Source: Diphasiastrum complanatum | Taxonomy: Eukaryota > Streptophyta > Lycopodiopsida > Lycopodiales > Lycopodiaceae | DNA: 64,000 nt | Reading direction: 5' to 3' | NCBI GenBank assembly: GCA_029204225.1 | Contig: CM055094.1 | Location: forward strand, 8,597,234 to 8,661,233 | Shown here: piece by piece, positions 10,709-21,700 of the stretch | Layout of the letters: every line of letters starts with the position of its first letter | How positions within the stretch are numbered: the stretch's first letter is position 1 | Notes under the pieces: model-generated | What the model saw: only the letters and a program-made list of their open reading frames with translations | Told to the model about the DNA's origin: nothing | Database searches by the model: none | Position numbers and translations under genes: made by a program

Positions 10709-10773
10709 TGTAAAAAAATCAATTTCATTAAAATGATCTTCAGTATAAATCTAAATCTTATGTCTCTTTAATT

Positions 10774-11241
10774 ATGTTTGAAGGTCCCATTATGTTTGAA
10801 AAGATGTATCGCAAATTCATGCATGTTGATAGAGAAGAGAATGAGCAGGTCTACACAGACACTTACTCAAAGGAGGTGGATCTCAATCCTGGATCCAGAT
10901 TGGACGGATTGTGTAAAAATCGCTTTTTGTCTTATTGTATTTTTGAGCCTATCGACGGTCAACATTTTTGTTATGCATGTAATGAATTGGCAAAGGTTGC
11001 ATTAAATCAAAATAGGATACATCCTCGAATAATTGATGCCACTTTTAGGTTTGTGCATGCCAAGATATGTATGTTTCAGAATGCATCCCATTACATTCTT
11101 GAATCAGATAGACTCAATCACGAACCGGAAGAGAAAAGAAAAAAGAGCAGTCTGCCAGAAATCATGGAGCGTGCACTTGATGTATGGATCTCATTGAGTC
11201 AACCACGCTTTGTTAAAGGAGTGAAGCTAAAAACACAATGA
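10774..11241 (+). CDS. ORF with a ParB-like IDGQH signature, possibly a fragment (155 codons)
   Basis: An open frame of 155 codons. The central FEPIDGQHFCYACNELAK resembles the ParB/sulfiredoxin-like core pattern (Ile-Asp-Gly-x-His followed by an Ala-rich helix). The C-terminal part is charged (EPEEKRKKSS) and then helical. No upstream exon is recognised, since the sequence before it is the broken end of copia-2, so it may be a fragment. It converges with the DUF7869-type gene. It could be a displaced exon of a relative of the ParB-methyltransferase gene at 18745-22268. The ParB assignment rests on one motif only. Confidence 0.4.
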   Translation: MFEGPIMFEKMYRKFMHVDREENEQVYTDTYSKEVDLNPGSRLDGLCKNRFLSYCIFEPIDGQHFCYACNELAKVALNQNRIHPRIIDATFRFVHAKICMFQNASHYILESDRLNHEPEEKRKKSSLPEIMERALDVWISLSQPRFVKGVKLKTQ

Positions 11242-11447
11242 CATTTGTTTTGGAACTTTGACAATCTAAATTTTGTTTTTAAAAAAAGCCAAAAAATGCA
11301 TATTTTAAATAAAGAACTACAAGTTTTTTGTTGCAAACTTCATAAAAGCATCATAATTACAAATGAAATAATAATTTCTAGAGAACAAATGATTTTTGAT
11401 CCCACTGAAATACAAAACAACTTAAATTATATTTGCACATTTTTTTT

Positions 11448-14400
11448 TTAAAGTACATTTTCTAAGGAATTTTCTCTGATGCCTCTCAATTCAGAACTTG
11501 ACATATTATCAACACTCTTGTTTTCAGTTGATGAAGTGGAAGACCCATCTTCTTCATTAGAGTCAACTGGCATATCTTCCTTAGAATCCGCGTCTAATGT
11601 TGACAAAAAACTTTGTAAATCAGCTTTTGTCTGTTGATGACTAGTGGAGGATGATGGTTTTTCCAATAATCCAAGTCGTTCTTTCAATATAGATATAGTG
11701 GACTTTCGTAGATGATTAGTCATTGTCAATTCAAAATTAAATGTCAAAACATCTACATCATGTAGATTCAAATCGTCGACTCTTGGTTGATTTTGTGGCA
11801 ATCTCTTTCTCTTGCCCTTTGGATCTACTTGTAACATTTCGAGTTTCTACCTTCCCAAAAAAGCATTCATTGAAGTGGTGCGCAACCAATGGACACGTAG
11901 TACTTTCGTTTGATTGCTATTTTGAATAAAACCAAGTACTTTGGCAATCCAAAATGGATGTCCTTCATTGGTTTCTGAAGCTAGAAGTGCAACAAGGCTT
12001 CTAATTTGGATTTCATTCAAATCACCACGCCATTTCATTTTTGCAGCTTTTACACTTTGCCTATTCTTCCTTGAGCCCACATAAATTTCACGTTCCTCAC
12101 CTTGCACAAGTTGCAAGAAATCATTATCTCGAGGAAGATTTGAAGGTTCGACAGTTGTAGTTGATGTTCCTAATTTATGAGGCCAATGAAATTCTTCAGT
12201 TGTTGATGTATGTTCGAGATTGAGCAAACTGATTTTTTGTTCCTCAAAAAAGTCCATCCACCAATGCTGATCAAACTCATCAAAAAAATGATAAGCTGCT
12301 TGAATACTTGATTCTAAAAATTTTAATGAGACAAATGGATCAATCTCACAATGTTCTCTTTGCACCTTTTGTTCTTCTAGCAAGAACTTCAAGGGAGACA
12401 ACACAACAAGCTTGATTTGAGTCTATGGAATGTTAAGCAAAAATCGAACTCCTCCAAGAGGTAGCCATGAAATTGAATTTGAAAATAGTTTGCCCCATAA
12501 TAATATAATGCCTGATTCGTTACATTTGATTTTAAACTGATGCTGAAAGCTAATATCATTAATATTAGCTACGCATCGTTCTGTTTCGTTGGACACCTTA
12601 ACATAATCACAAAAATCATGTGTGTATGATTAATGACACGTTTGGCTTGGCACATACGATTCCTCAACAATGCTTTGAAGCACTGGTAAAGAAAATGCTT
12701 TGTTGTGTCTCAACCTCTTAGAAAAACAACTAAACATTTGATCGATTTGATCGTGGGTATGTCCTACCAACAAAAATCCTATTTTTATTTTTTTGAAAAA
12801 AAATTTCTCCACTAGCATGGACAAGTATGCCAAAACAGTTTGGTGATTCATCATATCTTTAAGCCTATAATGAGAACCAACAGGTTCAGACCACCATTTC
12901 ATAGGTATTCATGCTCAAAAAACTCCCAAAATACACTATTTTTTTGACTTTTTGAGACCGCTAATGGTGTCCAATCCTAACAAAACTTCATGAAAACCTT
13001 AGGACAGTTTCATAGCAGTGTTGTGAAGCTGCAAATAAAGTATTTCTGGAAGATTTTCACCAAATTTGCAAATTATCTTATTTACAATGGTGATTATCAA
13101 ATTTGGATCATTTCGAACATTGGGATAATTAAAAAAGGCCTTGGACTCCAAAGTGCCATTAAACACAAGTGCTCTAATGAGATGAACCTGAATAAAATCT
13201 ACCTTGTTCAAATTTTTGGGCACTCTGACAAAATGAGGCAACATTATTTTCTTCTGATCCATGTCACCAATAACAAGGCCTTGATATTTTTATGGACATT
13301 CCAAACATTTCTTTCGATGCTTGGCCAACTTTTGTCTTTCAACTGTTTGTTGATCTCTGTGCAGTTGAAGAGCTTTTAATGATTCACTAATTTAATAGAA
13401 TAAAGATCATACCATAATGGTATTCAAAAAGACTGCAATATAAATGTTTTCAAAACAGAAAGTATTAAAATGAATGACAAATTTGATTAATATTCATCTT
13501 TCTCGTCATGATTGGCCTTTGCAAATTGTTTTGCAGACTTTAACAACTCGCAAGTGGAGCATACTGTCATTTGTGATTTTTTGGGAATCTTTACCAGTCC
13601 AAAATCTCTTTTCCAAATTCTAAGAAAATATGAGTAACTCAAATAGGAAATATTTTTTGTTTTGGCAAACTCTTTGTACATCAAATATTTCTAATTTTGT
13701 AAAATTATCCGGCAAGTGAAAATATAAGGAATTAGACAATTTCTCTCCGTGCACATCTATGAAATGATTTAGCCAAGCAGTTGTATTTAAAACATATGAA
13801 AAAACAGTTCGACCCTGTAACGATCCACGTAATGTTGGGTCTTTCTGAAGTCGTGCATGCATTCATTGAAGCCGTGAGTTTCCGATTGCGTGGACTGTTT
13901 TGTAAGCTTTGCGACAAACCTCCAAAGCATTTAAAAAATAGAAAAATGAGTTTTTGTCCGGCCTCACTGTTGCACACAAATAGTAATTTCTCTCATCCTT
14001 ACTTCATAAAAAGGAGTTTGATCTTAATTCTTCAATTTCTTTGATACTCAACTTTTGCAAACAACAGGATGAGCAACAAATAATATTCCGTACCTTTCGA
14101 ATCTCAGATTTTGTAATCAACTATTTTTGACGATTCGTTAAATCAAGTGAGGATCTCAAGTCTCTCTTGTATTTTTCTTTTTTTTTGGAGTTTGATCTAT
14201 AAATTGAACCTGTGACACTAGTAGGTGCTTGAACTAGTTGAGAAGGTATTGAAATTTCATGATCAGAATTCTGGCTCCAACCTCAGGATGTTCTGGACCC
14301 TTAGAAGGCTCTAATTTTTCAACGAATATAGCCCTTTTAGATTTAACACGACGAACATCACTTTGAGAAGGTCTCCTACGAACATGAGAAAAGCTTGAAC

Positions 14401-14794
14401 GTCGCGGATCAACAGACTTACGTGGATCTGTTGATTTACTAGAATCAGTAACTGAGTGAATTGAAGCTTTTGACTCATCACTCAATGATTCAACTTATTC
14501 AAAAGAACAATGTTCTAATTATGCAGAGCCTGTATCTGAAGAGGAGGACGAGGTCGAAAGATTTGACACAAGTTGAGTTACAGGCGACATTTCTTATAAA
14601 GTACTTGCTTGAGAAATTTCAGAAGATGAACGGGTAAACGATGATGATGCCACATCATTTATGAAAATATGTTCAGATTCAGGAGTGGCTTTATGAAAAA
14701 AGATTTCATTGGGAATATCAGATGAAGATGATGCACTTGTTGCAACGTATTGAGTTACAACTACTGGAATAGAAGAGGTAGAACTACTTGACAT
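11448..14794 (-). pseudogene. Decayed DUF7869-type gene (transposon-associated family)
   Basis: Read on the minus strand. The Ser-rich N-terminus starts with an ATG at 14794 and a basic region follows (14485-14234, SSFSHVRRRPSQSDVRRVKS). Conserved blocks come next: SLQGRTVFSYVLNTTAWLNH near 13820, YFLRIWKRDFG and MTVCSTC near 13620-13560, LPEILYLQLHNTA near 13030, TVLAYLSMLVEK near 12850 and GFLLVGHTHDQIDQMFS near 12780. The VGHTHDQIDQMF signature and the preceding helix are typical of DUF7869 proteins. After this come QAAYHFFDEFDQHWW (about 12290) and HPFWIAKVLGF (about 11955, BAH-like feel), then an acidic Ser-rich tail. Frameshifts and stops break the frame at many places. One gap near 12870-13010 could be an intron, since TTATAG precedes the resumed frame. 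The family is commonly carried by repeats, and a second fragment lies at 32894-32987. Biochemical role unknown. Confidence 0.65.
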
Positions 14795-15363
14795 CGTGAC
14801 CTTAAAAGAAATTTTAACTATGTACTTATGCTAAGCATAGACCCGTTAAAATAGTTAACACAAAACTAAATGTGCTCCACAAACTTAACTGTAACCTATG
14901 ATGGTCATAGAACAAATAAAAAGTTATGCGAACCTCAATAGACATATACAAGAAAAACAACTAAATACAAATGAGCAACAAGCCTAGAAAGCAACTGGCT
15001 AATTAAAATTTCCAGTAGCTACCATGCCTTAGATACTGTTTGGCAGCATCCTTAGGATTAGGGTTGACCCAAAAGTAGGTTTAGGGTTAGGTTCAGGTTT
15101 GGATGATCCCAGCTCAGGCTCGAGGTCGGCGTGAGGTGAGTCGCGACAACACGGTCCCGACGCAAGCCGGAGGTCTAGCATGAGGCGGGAGTCTCGAAAA
15201 AAAAATTAACTAAGGACCGTAGTCCAAGCATAACTCACCTCATCTGCGAATTCAGAAGCACACATGCTGCCAGAGCTCTCGCTACGACAAGTCACGGCTT
15301 TCTATAGGATATTGCATACGTGCTCGCTCACAGATTTCTTGAGGGTAAGATTATTGTCTTGTT
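14795..15363. other. Upstream region of the DUF7869 gene
   Basis: Holds one copy of the palindrome (core ATGCTAAGCAT at 14828-14838, 34 bp upstream of the ATG), a telo-box-like GGTTTAGGGTTAGG at 15079-15092, and a GC-richer stretch around 15110-15310. No ORF of note. It may be the promoter of the minus-strand gene. Confidence 0.5.
14826..14840. promoter_or_regulatory. Isolated palindrome next to the DUF7869 start
   Basis: TTATGCTAAGCATAG matches the core of the palindrome array at 15364-15885 and lies just upstream of the minus-strand ATG at 14794, in the expected 5' leader. Confidence 0.65.
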
Positions 15364-15885
15364 CTATGTTCAGCATGGGTATTAAATTATTGCATTAGTA
15401 AATATTCATGTTTTAGTTAGTATTCATCTTCTTAACAACTTACGTGACCTATGCTCAGCATAGGTGGTTGCACAATTCTCTCCTCTAACCTATGTTGAGC
15501 ATAGGTTGTGTTCGGGTCCTTAGTAACAACCTATGCTCAGCATAGGAAGCCGGTGGGATTTTTTTATTCTTACATGCTTCTATGCTGAGCATAGGTTGCA
15601 TATCTTGTCCTCTTCTAACCTATGCTCAGCATGATAGATTAGCAAGAAGATTGCGAAGACATCCTATGCTGAGCATCGGTGGGACTAGAGCGTGTGAGTG
15701 ATGACCTATGCTGAGCATAGGTTGCATCTATGGTCCTCTTCTAACCTATTCTCAGCATAGGTCGTCACTCGTGTGCTCTAGTCCCAACTATGCTCAACAT
15801 AGGATGTCTTCGCAATCTGCTTGATAACCTATGCTAAGCATAGGTTGGAAGAGGACTAAAGATCTAACCTATGCTCAGCATAGGT
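15364..15885. repeat. Array of 12 regularly spaced palindromes, consensus CCTATGCTNAGCATAGG
   Basis: Copies start near 15364 (degenerate), 15447, 15487, 15530, 15580, 15617, 15663, 15704, 15744, 15788, 15826 and 15867. Start-to-start distances are 37-50 bp, averaging 42 bp, and the first gap (83 bp) is two periods. 42 bp equals four turns of B-DNA, so the sites would face the same side. The best copies extend to 21 bp with AA/TT outer bases. The intervening sequence is not conserved except through the inverted duplication of 15580-15885. It looks like a protein-binding iteron array between two divergent genes. Confidence 0.9.
15580..15885. repeat. Long inverted repeat containing eight of the palindromes
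   Basis: The left arm (15580-15724) and right arm (15742-15885) are reverse complements over about 145 bp with a 17-bp loop. They share GATTGCGAAGACATCCTATG / its complement and GTGGGACTAGAGC / its complement. Each arm holds four palindromes, so the whole can form a large cruciform with smaller hairpins inside. It probably arose by inverted duplication of half the array. Confidence 0.85.
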
Positions 15886-16038
15886 CTCTACTCATATTTT
15901 TCCTGTTCTACAAGGCTTAGTCTGAGAAAAGTGATACTTTTGAGATGTTTTTGTAAGAAAATGTGTTAAATTTTTAGTTTTGATTTTTAAGGATTTTTTC
16001 ACAAAAATTGCTTGTCTTATTAAAGTTTTCAGTATTTT

Positions 16039-16873
16039 TGTGAAAAATGCAAAAATAAGCTTGGTAGAGGCCAAAAATCATGTATATAGGATGATTACAC
16101 ATGTGTGGAGCCTGTTCCCACATGTGAAACTAGTGTACTTGTCATGTACCATAATCATATATGTTGTACATATGATATTTAATTCAAGTTCTAGTGGCTA
16201 AAATGGCCAAAAACTAGTTTTCTAGACATATGACACATGGCATCAATCTATTGATTGCATGAGCCACATCTTTTGGTTAGGTGTCATATCCCATGTGTAG
16301 AGGACATCTCACACGTGTGGAATAAGCTGAAGTAGGCTAATTTTGACTTCTAGAAGATTTCCAAGTAGATCTCCATATAGAAGGAAAATGGACCAAAAGT
16401 GCTCAAAATAGAAGGTTTTGTCCAAGTGTCAGTTTTGCATGATGAATCATCATATGAAAAAGCACCTTTACACATGTGGGATCAGAGGGATGATCAGTAC
16501 CACGAGCTCTCACTTATTGTATATATAGAGCCACAATTGGCCATAATCATAGTGAGACACCAATCTTGGTTTTGGAAGCAATTTTGAGTGATTCTCTCCA
16601 TTTGTCTACATTTGTTTTGATTGTTTTGAGGTTCTATCAATGTGTACTTGATTTTCAGGTTGGAGTCTGTACTCAGATAGTGTTTCACACGTGTGAAACC
16701 ATAAAGTACACTTACCTTCAATTAATGATTGTTCTTGTTAGGATTTTGTGTCTAGAATTGATCTAGATTGATCTTAATCTGAAGTAGATTGATAGATCAA
16801 GTAATCTGACAACCAATCCCTCTCGAGGATCAGATTAGGATCCACTCTTGGTCCTTTTTGTGATTTTTCCACA
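16039..16873 (+). repeat. 5' LTR of copia-3
   Basis: 835 bp from TGTGAAAA to TTCCACA. The right edge is fixed by the adjacent primer site. The left edge is inferred from TG and the ATTTT duplication. It has a TATATATAG box at 16520-16528 and several CACATGTG / CACACGTGTG palindromes, the strongest being TTTCACACGTGTGAAA near 16690. Confidence 0.7.
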
Positions 16874-16886
16874 TGGTATCAGAGCC
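16874..16886 (+). other. Primer-binding site of copia-3
   Basis: TGGTATCAGAGCC directly follows the LTR end, identical to the copia-1 site. Confidence 0.9.
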
Positions 16887-18419
16887 TAGTACAAGAGATT
16901 TTGTTGAAATTGATAGGGTTAATCCAAATCAAAGCCAAAATTAGCAATTTTTTGGAAACTAGTCAAATTTTGTGTAGCGAGTTGGATTTGACAGCTATTC
17001 TCAAAATTTTTGGTCCAGATCTTGTTGTGGGCTGTAGGAATCATTTCCACACATGTGAGGCCGTACAACTCCAGTTTTGACTTAGAAATTTCAAAAATTT
17101 GTAGAATTCGACTCACATACCCAATTTGAATGATTTTTGGTGCAAAATCAAGCATTTTCTATAGAAAATCTAATCCCTTGATTAGTTTTTGGACTAGATC
17201 AGCCAAGAAATTAAATTTGAAGCTTGAATTAGGTGCATTAATTGATTATCTCTGATTTTTTGAGTGCATGTTGAAGTTGAGAGAGATTTTGCTAAAAATC
17301 ATAGATTAAGGAGTGATATGCAAGGTGAGAGGTTGAAATCCATTGTACCATCATCTAGATTTGTTCAAGAGTGATAGGGTCAAGTTTAGAAGCATCAATT
17401 TGCTAGAAAACATCCTTGGATCTGTCCTCCAAGTGAAACCTTTGAGAGTTTCTAGTGCATATAGAGCATCTATGCAAATCTTTTGTAGAATTTGACATAG
17501 ATTGGCTTAAATTGAGAGTTCTAGAAAAGAGATTGAGATCCATGTCACATTGTTCAACCCTACTCAATTTGTTTGAGTGATTGTAAGGTTTGAAAAGAGT
17601 CATTAAGGTGTCTATGGCAAATGTGTAGAGAGAGATCCAATTTTCTAAAGAGTTCCTTCCTTTGTAGAGGGCAAGACCTAGAAGCTCATTATGTGTTGTT
17701 ATAGGTGAAGAATTTGTCTTCTCCTAGGTGATTAAATCTTTCTAAGTGGTATTAGCTCTTTGAACCACAATATCTTAGTGAGAAAAATCACAACTTTTGA
17801 TTTTGAATTTCATTCCAAGTCTTAAAAAGTAGAGTAATTGGTGGAATCCAATAGGAGTAATTGAATTCAATTTGTTGAGCAAAAATTGACAAAGAATGTA
17901 TGAAACTCAAATTAGTTCTATTCAACTTTCTTTGTGAGAGTGTGAGGGTCAACTTGTGATCCCATTGGATGTCTAGAATGAGGAGAAGTCCATATTTGAG
18001 TATTCATGCATGGTTGAGATCTTTGTGAATCTCTAGTTGTCTAATTTTTTAAGCTTTGTGAAAAATTGTTGGTATAGTTTGCTGTCAAATCAGATCAAAC
18101 TCATTCTAAATCTCAAGTGTGAGATTATTTGGTTCAAGAGTGAGTCCAAAAGAAGTGATTAAGTTTGATTTTCATGTATTTGAAAAAAAAACCATCTTTT
18201 GTTCAAGAATCTCAAGTGTTGAGAGAACTAGTCAAGTGAAAAGGAAAATCTAGGTGTCAAATCTTTTTCATATCCATTTCAACTTTCAAAAGAAAGAGTC
18301 ATTGGTATTTGATGAGTCCAATAGAAGATTGGATCTGATTTCTTTAGTGATTCGATTCAAAGATCGTGTGCTTTTGTCTTAGTGATCAAAGCAAAGTTTC
18401 TAAGCGACTAGTCATTACT

Positions 18420-18661
18420 GTCTATCAATGTGTACTTGATTTTCAGGTTGGAGTCTGTACTCAGACAGTGTTTCAGACGTGTGAAACCATAAAGTACACT
18501 TACCTACAATTAATGATTGTTCTTGTTAGGATTTTGTGTCTAGAATTGATCTAGATTGATCTTAATCTGAAGTAGATTGATAGATCAAGTAATCTGACAA
18601 CCAATCCCTCTTGAGGATCAGATTAGGATTCACTCTTGGTCCTTTTTGTACTTCTTCCACA
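18420..18661 (+). repeat. Truncated 3' LTR of copia-3
   Basis: This segment repeats 16632-16873 with only a few differences (for example in the G-box, TTTCAGACGTGTGAAA). The first ~590 bp of the LTR are absent. Confidence 0.9.
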
Positions 18662-18744
18662 ATTTTCATTCAGAATAATGATTTAAATTTTCCTAAAAAA
18701 TCATTTTCTTTGCAAATTTTCAATTGTCTTTGATAATTTTCGAA

Positions 18745-21700
18745 ATGTCGAGGATTTCTTTCAAAATTTCGGGTAAACCTCAAGATATTCCACTAAAAGA
18801 TAAGAAGAAATTCATGTATTACTTCACCAGAGGGGTCAACAACACATAGTTGTCGGAGTTTTTTATTCATTTAGCTGAGAAGCCTGGCAAGGAAGACTCA
18901 TCATATAAAGTTCAAGAAAGATTGCTTGCTGATCAACCAGATGAGGATGAGGAAGAAGGTTTTGTGAACGTACTTGTAAAGGAGACGGATAAGTCTTGTT
19001 CTATTTTTATTTTGAACGAGACTATGATAAAAATTCGACTTTGCTAGAACGAGGCCATCAGAGCTTATTTTGATAAAGCTCTAGTTACTTTGGTGTGTAA
19101 TTATGAAACATATTTTTATTCATATATGTCTACATTTGTTTTATACTTAGCATAGTGGTTACTAAATATAAAATTCTTTGAATTTTTTAGTAAAAGCCTT
19201 AACTCATTATATTTTAAACTTGATTTTTGTTTCTGTCTAGACCATGAAGCAATGCTTAAAAATGGTTCTAGCTGCTATTGCTGAGGGGAAAGATCCGGTC
19301 TATTCATTACGGAGTTCAAAAGGTGTTTCTATTGGACCTCGCAAGCCTGCTTCTGCCACTGCTCAGGTCACAAAACCGGCCTCTAAAAACATTGAGGATG
19401 AAACTGTAGTTGTCCCTCATCCCAAGAAAAAGAGATCTCATCCGAGTCTTCTCTCACTAGACCCAAGTCACGCCCAAAGACCATGGCTACACATCGCCAT
19501 AAGTCCATCCCTTCTGCTGAAAGCAAGAAAGCTGCCACCAAACCATCAATGTCTCTACCTGGTGCATCCATCTGTCCCTTACAAGATAGCTCTGACTTGC
19601 CAAATTAAGAGAAGATATTTCTAAAACAAAAAAAATTAAAGAAACAACTTTGATTTTAGATATAAATCAGTGTGATAGGCCACCTGTAGATACAATAACA
19701 GGAGACATGCCAATAGAAGTAAGAGAACCGAATAAAACACATGTACATGATTTAAAAATAAAATTTAAAGATCGTACACACCACAGGCCATAGTTACTCC
19801 TTTTGTTGTTCTGGTTGATATCAAACAATGCAATTATGTTGCAAATTTTGATTTTTTTTTATTAGATTCATATCATTTTTTTGTTCTTGGGGGCATATGC
19901 AGTTTACAAGCTCGAAAATAGTGATCTCAAGAGTATCCCCATATTCCAACCTTTCGAACTGTGGGTGTTATTGCATTTGCTGGCCTGACAGTGGAAGAAG
20001 CCAAATTATTGGCTTGGGACCATAATATTGATCAGGGCTACGGGATGAAGATGACCGTGATACAAAGAATTCCATTTTTTCACAAAGAATACGTGAGAGC
20101 ATCCAAAGCAGGAGATGTGAATCTCAACTAGAACTGAAAGCACTCTGTGCTCAAAAGACAGGCCTGCCTTTTGATTCGAAATATCCTACGTAGAGCCTTA
20201 CAAAATATGACAATTTTTTTCAGCTAGCTTTTCGCAGTGGCCAGGTAATTTTTTTTGCTACGCTCGTCATGGAATGCTCTGGTCATAATATATGTTGCAA
20301 TCCTTGTAAATTGTTTTTATCAGACTAAAATTTTGAACTCAATTATAATACTCCCTAAATTCCTTATCAAATAATTTTTTTTTTTAATTTTAGGTGTGGG
20401 CCCTTGTTGATAAATTTTTTGATAAATGGAAAACTTTTCAAATAAAAGGCCAACATGCTCAAGGTGCCTCAAAGTCAAAGAAAAAAGTTGTCAACACTCA
20501 AACTCTGAACCCAATCCCTACAGAAATGGAAATATCAAAGTGGAAGAATATGCAAGGGATTAGCTCTTCAGAGCTAATAATAAGTGTTTTTTCTAGAGTT
20601 GCTGATGGTCAACTTTCTCTGGCAGAAATGAGAAAAGAATTTTAAAGGTAATAGTCATAATCTAAATATTTATTTTCATGTTACCTTTTGTAATAAAGTG
20701 ATTTTCATGATTTTGTTGGATTTTTAACAATTGTACTTTTTAAATGCAGGCATAAATTATTTATGAAAGTTCAAGAAGCCCTTGTGACAGGGCTAAATTG
20801 TCAAGATTTTGAAGAGTGCCAAAGGCTTTATCCTCTGAGCAATCAAAATGAAGCTTTGAGTCCATTTTTTATTTTGTTTAGAGACATAGTATTTATTTCA
20901 CCCATGCTTAGCATAGGTGCTTATTAATTGTTTCTTTTTTATATTTTATGTCTCCTATGCTAAGCATAGCTTTTTCTTTATTTAATTATTTCTTTTTGAT
21001 ACTTTAAGTCTTCCATTTTATTTTATATCTTGTGTCTCCCATGCTAAGCATAGTTTTTTCTTTTTCAGCCTCCCGAAGATAAGAAAAACAAAGTCCTTTC
21101 AGAGCAATTCAAGAGGCATATTCTGAAGACAAAAGCAGAAAAAAGGGCCAGGGAGAGATTGGCATGGGGTCAGACCATTGCGGAGGAGGATCCATTAGAG
21201 ACCTACCTTCCCAAAAGTGTCGATGATCAACCATGCTTCTACTCGGTAGAGGAGGACGATTGTAGAGAAATTTCAATTTTTTTTAAAAAAAAGGCCTTAT
21301 ACACTCTACATTGCCGATATACCATATGGATTTCAGATGAAGAAATCATTAAATGATGATTCCCTCTTCAAGTTCACTAAAATCCATAGATTTATGCAGG
21401 GTTTTCTTGAAATCACAACTTCTTCAATTTGGAGAGTTGTTATTTTTCATTCTTCTTGGCAGTCAGCTTCAATACAGAAAGCTCTACTAACTTTCTGTAA
21501 TGCGGGAATAGAAAATGTTGTGTTGTAAGTTTTTAAGTTTCTGAATTATTAATTTGTATTTTAATTCATAATTTTATTTTAAATTTTTTATTTTACAGTT
21601 AAAATTTTAAATTTATTTTACTTGTAATGTTTCATGTCAGGTACAAGCCCAATGTCAGGAACTCGGGAGGAACACGACTTTGCAATGAAATAGAATACAT

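Larger units (their letters stand above)
16039..18661 (+). mobile_element. Non-autonomous, internally deleted copia element (copia-3)
   Basis: A full 5' LTR, a tRNA-Met primer site and about 1.5 kb of leader-like non-coding sequence are followed by the last 242 bp of an LTR. No gag or pol is present. ATTTT flanks both ends (16034-16038 and 18662-18666) as a possible target duplication, though it is low complexity. The deletion would have removed all coding sequence and the first part of the 3' LTR. The insertion separates the palindrome array from the methyltransferase gene. Confidence 0.75.

Noticed and set aside
12990-13379. 129-codon plus-strand frame
   Set aside because: Antisense to readable DUF7869 coding blocks; no features of its own.
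15050-15095. Interstitial telomere
   Set aside because: Only one or two TTTAGGG-like units; better described as a telo-box-like motif.
15364-15885. CRISPR-like array (short repeat every ~42 bp)
   Set aside because: The genome is plainly eukaryotic, the repeats are perfect palindromes of 17-21 bp, spacers take part in a large inverted repeat, and there are no cas genes.
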